DNA from: Megaleporinus macrocephalus
Lineage: Eukaryota; Chordata; Actinopteri; Characiformes; Anostomidae
NCBI GenBank assembly: GCA_021613375.1
Contig: CM038719.1
Location: 1,923,130-1,987,129, forward strand
Direction: 5' to 3'
Length of the DNA stretch: 64,000 nt
The position numbers were made by a program, and so were the translations under genes. Of the stretch, positions 55,900-64,000 are shown in pieces (within the stretch, counting starts at the first letter, position 1; each line of letters opens with the position of its first letter). The notes under the pieces are model-generated. The model worked only from the letters and a program-made list of their open reading frames with translations, was not told the origin of the DNA and did not search any database.

Positions 55900-56215
55900 C
55901 TGACCACCAAGGCCAGGCGCAGCTGTATCTCGAACATGCCTAAAGTGTCCGCGAAGCTTCTGACCAATGAGAATTAAGCTCTGTCGTCATTAAGCCGTCT
56001 CTCGGCTCGCGCAGTTAGTGGAGAGCAACTGCAGCGACCGTGTGTGAAGCCTGCAGTGCCTCGCACCCGCGAGATGTTAACGTCGTATGTCATCGTGACG
56101 CGAGAGTGGCGACTCAAGTCGGACAAAAAAACTAACTGGCATTTACCGCACAGAGCCAGACGGCAATAGGGCTGCGCGTTGCTGTGTGAAGTTAAACACG
56201 CCCACTCTGTCTAGG
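55900..56215. repeat. Right flank of the satellite: inverted-repeat block
   Basis: Reverse complement of the left-flank blocks (see 52870-53610). The block starts directly at the last satellite unit and ends CTGTGTGAAGTTAAACACGC CC. It is CpG-rich compared with the surroundings. With the left arm it looks like the terminal inverted repeats of a non-autonomous DNA transposon that carried or captured the satellite. Confidence 0.7.
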
Positions 56216-57109
56216 TAGTGTGACGTAACACAGCTTGCACCATCCTGCTGCTCCACCTCAAAGTTGAGGGTACGAAACTCTTCCATGAAATGGAGAAAGT
56301 GAGAGAAAGGGGGAGATCTGACAGCCCTTGCAGTAAATGTTATAAGAACTTTAACAGAACTGGGGAGGCAGTTCCAGAATTTCATGTCATTGACTGATAA
56401 GGATACTTAGCTAGCTCTATAGCATAGCAAGAAAACTCACTTATTTCAGTCTCAAGCTGTTCACAGACAGAGTTAGAAAGTTTGACAGATACGCCAAATA
56501 TTTTGGGTGCAGTTTGCATGCACTCATTTTATTATCAGATTTGACCAAACACAACTCAAACAAGGGTCAATGTCTGTTGTTTTTCTGTTCAGACATACAT
56601 ACAACTTCAATTAGACAAAACACGTCTGCCAGAAACCTCACAAGACTTGTTGTGGCTTTTACACTTCGCTGACTCATCTGGCTTCGGTCCAAAAACACTT
56701 TTCTTTCTACGAGAACACATGAAAACTAAACACGTGTGAGAACTAGCGACACCACTTAGAAGATACTCTATTTCCAAAACGGACACCAACAAACCAGCAG
56801 TAGGAGTTGTTACTGAGCTGATCTGCAAGAAAGAAGAAAAAGGTACGAAGATGGATGAAGACACGGGGCCAGCAGGGACAGTCTGTTCTGCAGAGAGAGC
56901 TGGACGTAAATATTTTGTCAATTTTATCAACAGATTGCGTGAACGGTGATGTGGTTCTCTCTCTACGTGATCCCGTTGGCTGTAGCCAGACGCTGCTGTT
57001 GACTCACAGTCACCAACTGGCCTGCATATTAAACATGCTAGATATTTACTGAGCGTCTGCGATTAGCCGGTGAGCACTCGGCGACAGGTCGGCGAGCGTC
57101 TTTCAGCCG

Positions 57110-57232
57110 TTCACACTACACGACTGAGCGAGCGCCGAGTGGTCGCCGATTTGCCTCCGAGCAGAGGTTTTTGTCGGCGACCTACAAAAACGAGTTGGTG
57201 ACTAAAAAACAGGCTAAAATCGTGTAGTGTAA
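57110..57232. mobile_element. Short MITE with ~13-bp inverted ends
   Basis: TTCACACTACACGA at the left and TCGTGTAGTGTAA at the right are inverted copies bounding 123 bp of GC-rich sequence. It ends ten bases before the segment of copy 3 that is near-identical to gene 2. Confidence 0.65.
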
Positions 57233-58999
57233 GCTAGACATTAGTCTCACACTGTCAGTCCATTTATTACTGACTGCTCTGCCTCTCTCTTCTTTCTCAG
57301 GGTGGAGGATGAGAAGCTTGTAGGTGGCAGTTGTGATGGAGTTACGAACAGCAAAACTGGAACAATGTAAATGACTAACGCTGCACAGTTATAATCAGTA
57401 TTTTTCCAAAACTCAGATCTCATGTAGATTTTCTCCTGTTGTCAGAAGTGTGTGTGTAATATTGTGTTTTGTCTAAATGTTTTACAGAAAGAAGAAAGCT
57501 GAGAATCGCGATCCTGAAGGTGCGGATAGTTTCTTTTTAAAAAATAAATTCTTACTAAGTTCCAAAGTGCACCAGGAATAGAAAGTGTGAGCACGTTGCT
57601 CTGGTCTTACTTAGTTTACACTGTCAAGTTCTGCACTGGTCCCGCTGATCAACTGTAAAGCTTAATGAGCGAGCATGTGTATATCTTACCTGTTGTGGTG
57701 TTAAAGCATGTTCAGAGGACTTTGTTCAGAGACAGTCTAACTGCTATAACGTGAAGAATGTGATTGATTGTGAAATAAACAGACCCCCCCTAAAAAAATA
57801 TCGTCTGGTCGCTGCACATGTTGCTTCACAACTCGTATATACCGTTCAGCATTAATGGAGCTTCACAGATGTGCAAGTCATCCATGCCATGTGCATTAAT
57901 GACCCCCGAATACTATCATAGACACTGGCTTCTGAACTGTGCACTGATAACAAGCTGGAAGGTCATTACCGAGAGGCCAGTTTGCTTAACGAATGGGAGG
58001 CATGTATCTTTACCTTCTAATGGGCTTGTTGGTCGACACATTAGCTGTAGCAGCCTTGCTGTTGTGTTGCTCAAGTCATAAAGAGGTGGCATGTGTGAAA
58101 CGGATTCTTTTAATGCTGAGTTTACTTTTTGGGTTTGCATGAAATGCACATCCTGGGACATTTGGGGACCCTCACTGGGGCAGCTCATATTACATGGGCG
58201 TAAAAACAGAAGACATGGAGAATGTTGAGGTTTGCTGAATTGGATGCTGCATGTAGATGACGTACTGAAGAAGATAGTAGAAGATCCTGCAGGTTGGAAA
58301 GGTTTGAAGACAAGGTTAGTAAAAACCAAAAAACCAAAACCATTCAGTTCATGTGCCCCTTAGTGTGTGTGTGTGTGTGTGTGTTAGCATGGTATTTATT
58401 GTGTCTATGTAAGCATCTTAGTTCAGCAACAGTTGTGGTGTTTGCCTGCTCAGCAGACTGCAGATCATCCATTACTTCTCATTCGTCTCCACACTCTCCA
58501 CCTCTCCCAGCCAACTAACGCCAACACCACCATCACCAGCACCGGCTCAGTTCCCATGTAGTTCCATTTGGTCACATTGCAGTGCTTCAACAGTTTCTTA
58601 CCTTTCCAGTGTTATGGACTAAAATGACATTGCAAACGTACAGAAGCAGAAGCGAGACCACGACCGCAGGGTGGAAAAGCTGGAGTCTAAGGTTAGTGAA
58701 CACGCATGCCTGTCTGTTGCCCCACATCGTACACACGTTGTGGCCCTCAGTGTGTGTGTGTGTGTGTGTGTGTGCTGCATACTGTATGTGTCTGCGAGCA
58801 TCTTAGTTGAGCAACAGCTGTTGCATTTGCCTGCTCAGCACAGACTGCAGACCATCCGTCATCTCACTGTCTCCACACTCTACACCTCTCCCAGCCAACC
58901 AACACCAAGACCACCAGCACCAGCACCAGCACACGCTCAGCTCACATTTAGTCTCATTCATTCACATTTCAGTGCTTCAGCAGTTTCTTTCCTTTCCGG

Positions 59000-60440
59000 T
59001 GTTGTTATTGGGTGGTAAAGATAATAGTCCCATTGAAAATCCACTGATTTTTCTAAAGTTCAATTTCTGAGAAGTAAACAGTCAATCAGTGTAATTTGAC
59101 GTGGTTAATTGTAGAGAAACTTGTCTACTCTGATTTTTTTACAGTGGTAATGAGAGAATCCACGGTCCACAACACAAATATTACTATTTTATATATGGGA
59201 AAATAGTCAAATCAGTCATCAGCCTGAGTTTTATATGTAATGACGATTATGGTAGAGGTAAATCTGAAAAAACAACAGTTCTTACCCTACAACACCCTAC
59301 GTGTATCTCAACAACATAAATAATATACAATATAAATAATTTTGAGATAAGATAAGATAATCCTTTATTAGGCCAAAACTTTCTTCAAATTACCATAAAA
59401 CAATGTCTTGGACATCAGGTGGCACATTCACAATTACTGCATGCAGTGTTTCCCATTGATTACCTACACTGTGGTGGCCCACCATATCTAATTTGTACCG
59501 CTATGATTGAAACACTTAATCAAAATAAGGTTTTGATTAATTGTAAATTAGTTTTTCAAAAGTTTTTTTAGAAGTTAGGATTACTGTGAGGGCGCATCCT
59601 GCTGAGAGCGTCCCTGCTTTCCAGGTTCAGGTTCCAATTCCCAAATTTGATTTGCAGTGTCTGGATTTTTGAACACTCTATTAGAATAAGAAAATAAGTT
59701 CCAGTTTACAATGTAGAACAATGTGAGGTCATTATGCTCGTTAGTTTTAGTGGACTAGTCACAGCATAAGACCATAGAAAAATATGCTTAAAGCAGAAGC
59801 TAGAAAACCAATGTCCTTGCTGTAAAACAGTGCGCTGTTAAATTCAGCTTGTTTGAGTCTAAAAAAGTTGACATCAATGCTGCTAACACATGTTTGCCTT
59901 TTAAAATATGACTGCATACTCTAACAAGCTAAGGTCTAGGATGGTATGTCATGCACATTCTCTTACAACGTAACTATTTTCGGCCTCTGAGAAGCAAACT
60001 GGCTCTTCAAGATGAACAGTCGGCTGCGTCTCATCATTCATACCCAAAACCAGAGTGTTTATGACTGAATTAGTAAATGTCTTTATAGAGCTAATCTTTT
60101 AATTTTGCTCCCAAAGTACATTAAATTGATGCACTTAACTTTTAAATATGTAAAATCCTCTTGTAAAGGACCATGCCCTTGGACCCTCTAGTAAGGTCCA
60201 CCCACCCTAGTCATAAAAACTCATAAAAGTCCTGTGGGAAACACCAGCACCTAATAAGTTTGCGAGGCAGTAAACTCTTCAAATTCTTATCACCATTCTT
60301 ATCTGCCACTGTAAACAATTGTGACCTGTAGGTTTCTGTTGAACAGAGCTGTGAATGTTTGAACATGAGTTTACATCTTAACTGTTTTTAAGGTTTGATA
60401 AGGAATATAAAGCTGTTTATAAATATCAGTTAAAAAGTGA
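59000..60440. other. Copy 3 intron, no exon recognised
   Basis: AT-rich non-coding sequence. At 59345-59400 GATAAGATAAGATAATCCTT TATTAG is a LINE-tail-like end. No gene is seen. Confidence 0.4.
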
Positions 60441-60680
60441 TTTTAATGAGCATTTCTAGGGCTAGATATAAATATACCACAGTACTTAAATAGTCTTTCT
60501 CAGAATCACCCTTAAAATCAGCAATATTGCTAAAGTTTTTCTGTAGATGCTTTCTTTCAATCAATATCTCATTTAACACTGTTCAATGCACTCGATGCTC
60601 ACCTTCTGACAGAACGCAAGCCTATTTTTATCACTTACAAGGCAAAGTGACGAGGATGCTTGTGATAATATTATGATGTA

Positions 60681-61086
60681 CATTATTAGTCAAAAGATTT
60701 CACACACCTACCCATGTTTTTATTATTTGTTCTATTTTAATAGTAATAATATTAGTGAAAAATTGTAAAGAGATCAAAACTATAGAATAAGAATTATTCT
60801 TATTAAGAATTATTCCTGGAGCAGAATAAAACATCTGGTTGTGTTTAAAGAACGTTTAGAGGGTCTTTTAGAAATGAGCTCATTTGCTCTGATGCAGGTT
60901 TACATACTTTGAACATTCTGACCAGCAGCTTCATGAGGAGCCACATGAGCTGCTTCTCTAACAGGACTGAAGAAGATAGTGTAGATGCTGAGATCTTGTT
61001 CTGATAAACAGGTTTGAGGGTTTTATAGCTCTAATTGTAAAATATATATTCAGTTAGGTGAGTCAAAACTTTTGACTGATACTGTA
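60681..61086 (-). mobile_element. Tc1/mariner-type MITE (copy 3 intron, inverted)
   Basis: Ends ATTAGTCAAAAGATTTCACAC and GTCAAAACTTTTGACTGATA CTGTA form terminal inverted repeats of the (CAGT)-AGTCAAAAG type. The interior is the reverse complement of 46519-47020. The surrounding intron is itself homologous to the gene 2 intron, but the insertion point and orientation differ. Confidence 0.7.
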
Positions 61087-61889
61087 TTAAAGCCAGCTAT
61101 AATTTGTTTAAGACTTTTCGTATATTAACAGTACTGCTATGTCTAAAGATGTTTGCTGGATTTATTTTAGGTTACTATTAGTGTGGACGCTTTAAAATCA
61201 ACTTAGGTTTCTTTATCTGCCTTTCTTCCAGATAGGGTTTTAATGTAGCTCCCTCTTGTGGACAATGGAAGGATTAACATGATCAAACAAGACTCATCCT
61301 CCTTCTCTTCAGAGGTGCTGTTCCCTCTCTCACTCGCTCGCTCACTCAGTGCAACTGTGCTCTATCTGTCGTACTGCGACAGCATTTCTAGGCTTATGTT
61401 TCTCAGTGACTTAACAGAGTTCTGCTTATTTTAGATCACCCTTATATATACACACTGCTGAAACAGGCCTGGTGAGGCTCTTAGAACTGATTTATATTCG
61501 GCACTGCATGTCTAGAGATGACTGCGATTGGACTACTGTCCCTTCACTGGCGTCCATAGAGTCAAAATCACACATAGTACAAATAAAACTACTTAAATGT
61601 TTAAGGTCCGTCATCCTGTAAACCCTTCCCGTTCAGTGGAGCTCAGATGTTGTGGTATGTGGTAACATGTAGTGCAGTAAAGGAGCTCTGTTACTTACCC
61701 ACACATCCTCGGGAAAACAATTAATCGAAGCGTCCTCTTATTTAAAGCATGTAAATGTTTACAAAGCAATGAAAAGCTACACCTTGACGTCCAGCGCTGA
61801 TCTCTCCTGTGTTCTGTGTTTCAGATGTGGTCCCGACCTTCCCTTCTTCATCTAGATGATGGAGCAGTGCCTAAAGGAGCGACTGGACA

Positions 61890-64000
61890 GCCAACACACA
61901 CACATACACACACACACACACACACACAGACTGGTATTAAGCTTGTCCCACTCTTATGTGCACAGAAGAGACATTTTTTGCATTTCAGGTCTTTATCAAT
62001 GCTATATCTGCTCCCCTTGGAGATCCTGTATACATCTTTTTAACTATTGCTAAAAGCTATCCATTAAAAAAAAAACATCTTTTTGTAAACTAAGGTTACT
62101 GTAATAAACATATGATGTAATTCCTTAATGAACAAGGGTGACGGGGTTTTAAAGTCCAGGCTTTGAGCTTAAGAGCAAAATGAAAAGACTATAACTAGTA
62201 TTACTGTCATTGTTCTATATTATGTTTTGTTATTTTCTTGGGAGAGCCCATTTTTTTCTAGTCATTAAAAAGGTGTATATCTGTTCTTTAACTCTGGCTA
62301 GCAGATAAAGTCTAAATAATCTCTTTTGTTAAAGTTGTATTCTTTAGTTATGTTCTTAGACTTTCCTAGTGCCTTTGCCAGTGACCCCTCCCACTCGTCT
62401 TGAGGATCATTTGATTCCTAGGCTGGCGTGGTCCTGGTCTCACAGGAGCCTTACATGGGAAGACTGGGAGCCAGATCAGGATCGGGTTGTCATATTCAGT
62501 AACTGTGGATCAGAGGCACTGCTTATATCTGCCCAGGACCTTAAAACTAAAGGGCAACGCCAGCATTTGGGCTGATTATGTCATGTTGAACTGCAATGTT
62601 TGCTGTAACTATTAAAATGTATATGCCTGAGATTGTTTGTCAAGTTGTTTTTACTTTAAATAAACTGTAGTATATTTTTTCTGACAGCTGGTGTGACTTG
62701 CAGATTTTCAATTTTTTTTCTCACAGCAAGCAAGGTTAATCTGGTTATTATGAGGTGACGTTTCAGATGATCCAACATTTCTTAGTGGCCTTGCAACTTT
62801 TATTACAACTTTTTCATTTAGTAAGGAAAAGCCTTGTACATTGTCTAGAATAACTAGCCCTCAACATGAAGGATCTGTTTCCTGGGCAGGGATTAAGTCT
62901 ATTTCTGGTCTTTACACCACTGCTTCACCATTGAAAGGAAACTGACCATAAAAGCATGACAGAGTTGATAAAGATGCTAACAATGACTCTTAATTCCATG
63001 GACATGGTGTGGAGCGTAAGGTGGAAGGAATTGCCCATGCCTGGAATGAGCCGTACAATGAGAGCAGTGAGCTGGAAGACATTACCAGCTAGGAGAGGAA
63101 ACGGCCAGTAGCAATGAGCTAGCTGAGGACTTGGTTTTCACGACTTCTGGTCTTATCGTCCTGTTGTTAAATATGTGGGTCAAACACTGTGGCCAGGCCA
63201 TGTAACTTAGCCATGGCTCACTCAGTGAAGAGAGAAAGAAGGAGGGGGCAGATATCTCAGAGGTATGTCTAGATACATCTCCACTTTCAGCCACAGTGCA
63301 ATTTCTTCTTCTTCCTCAGCCTTAACCCCCATCGCCCCGCCCCCCCAACACACACACACACACAACTGTCAGTTGTTCATCAGAAAGCCATTCCTTCACT
63401 GTAAACCTAAACTGATTAATAGTTTTGTTACAGGGGTAAGCTCTTCCATTAGTTTCACAATTTGTCTTCTGACTGGTCTCTAAAGCTCCAAAAGGTTTAG
63501 ATCAGACTGGGATGAAGAGGTAACAAAAGACCTGCTTTTTTAGGACCATCCAGACAAATGAGAAGAAGGTGGAAAAAATGGATGTAACGGGATGAGGAAC
63601 GACAGCTTGGTGTGGGGTGGATGCAGAGAAAGCATGGTAGTGGTATGAAGGTAGTTGAGGAGTGTTACTGGGTGTCAGTGGTGCACAGAGCCAGAGAAGG
63701 TCACATTACCCTGACGGTGGTAGTGCTGGGTTTTAAATAGAGGGCCCCATTCCCCCGCCCTGCCTTTAGTGCACTATTTTAGGGACATACTGGACAGGGA
63801 GCAGATGGGAAGGCACTGAGGGTGCTGTGTTCAGTGTGGGACTGCTGCTCCCCAAAACGTGAAAGCGGAGTTCTGAACCACCTGTGTGTGTGAACGGATT
63901 TCTAAATGTGCTGGGTCATTATTTCACTAGACCAGTCCGATTTATGGCAAGCGGGTCACAAATAAATGAATGAACAACGGTGCTGAAATGGAAATGATCA
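61890..64000. other. Right flank, no gene recognised
   Basis: After the copy 3 end comes a (CA)n run (61897-61928) and duplicated 3' flank (about 62110-62180). Beyond that I see no exon with a family signature on either strand. Open frames at 62369-62575, 63082-63294 and 63265-63483 have no recognisable motif. An AATAAA lies at 62659-62664. Confidence 0.4.

Larger units (their letters stand above)
52318..61860 (+). pseudogene. Copy 3: decayed, mosaic TRPM4/5-like gene lacking S1-S6
   Basis: Exon remnants lie in channel order. 52318-52401: damaged exon 16 (CTGCTGTCTTAAATCTGCTG, AACCTTATCAGTTTCAG). About 56608-56645: damaged exon 17 (AGACAAAACACGTCTGCCAG). 57303-57368: exon 18, intact and near-identical to gene 2. 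57488-57519: exon 19, with a short deletion. Then, within about 700 bp, the sequence passes to C-terminal exons: 58254-58315 (VDDVLKKIVEDP), 58626-58691 (NVQKQKRDHDRRVEKLESK), 61238-61315 (damaged) and about 61826-61860 (DVVPTFPSSSR and stop). No S1-S6, pore or TRP-helix exon and no N-terminal exon was found. It cannot encode a channel. Confidence 0.85.

Overview
This window is vertebrate, almost certainly teleost, nuclear DNA. It has small exons with canonical GT/AG boundaries in long introns, abundant (CA)n, (TA)n and (TATC)n microsatellites, and teleost-type repeats (L2/Rex1-type LINE fragments, Tc1/mariner and hAT non-autonomous elements, SINE-like pieces). Some repeat families suggest an otophysan such as a characin or catfish, but that is a weak inference. 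No rRNA, tRNA gene, CRISPR array, or bacterial or viral gene was seen.

The window is organised around a head-to-tail tandem array of TRPM4/TRPM5-subfamily cation-channel genes on the + strand. (1) Positions 1030-7886 hold the last five coding exons of an upstream copy (copy 1): TRP helix, C-terminal coiled coil and tail. (2) Positions 16796-48605 hold a complete-looking second gene (gene 2). I assembled 29 phase-compatible exons (3558 nt, about 1185 residues) with the N-terminal TRPM homology region, S1-S6, pore, TRP helix and a shortened coiled-coil tail. A TATA-like box lies about 140 bp before the proposed start codon. (3) Positions about 52300-61900 hold a decayed third copy (copy 3). It keeps remnants of the pre-membrane, linker and C-terminal exons in the right order but has lost all the transmembrane and pore exons. 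Parts of copy 3 look like gene 2 and parts like copy 1, so it is a mosaic.

The 7.9-16.7 kb interval between copy 1 and gene 2 is a graveyard of mobile elements: a Tc1-like transposase remnant split by an AT-rich tandem array, an interspersed element flanked by (TA)n, and an L2/Rex1-like LINE whose catalytic motif has been deleted. Gene 2's introns carry a 26/30-bp dimeric minisatellite (18.3-19.5 kb), several MITEs, a SINE, an antisense LINE fragment (35.9-37.1 kb), a ~1.5 kb palindromic element with 45-bp tandem repeats in its arms (38.9-40.4 kb), and a hAT element with a transposase-derived segment (43.2-43.9 kb). The copy 3 region carries a ~2.3 kb array of a 29/30-bp AT-rich satellite (53.6-55.9 kb) bounded by inverted flanking sequence.

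The most interesting signals are evolutionary: the mosaic third copy, a coiled-coil exon duplicated in tandem and then damaged, a Gln-to-His change at the normally conserved selectivity-filter position of gene 2, and one MITE family inserted at different sites and in opposite orientations in paralogous introns. I found no convincing new kind of biological system.
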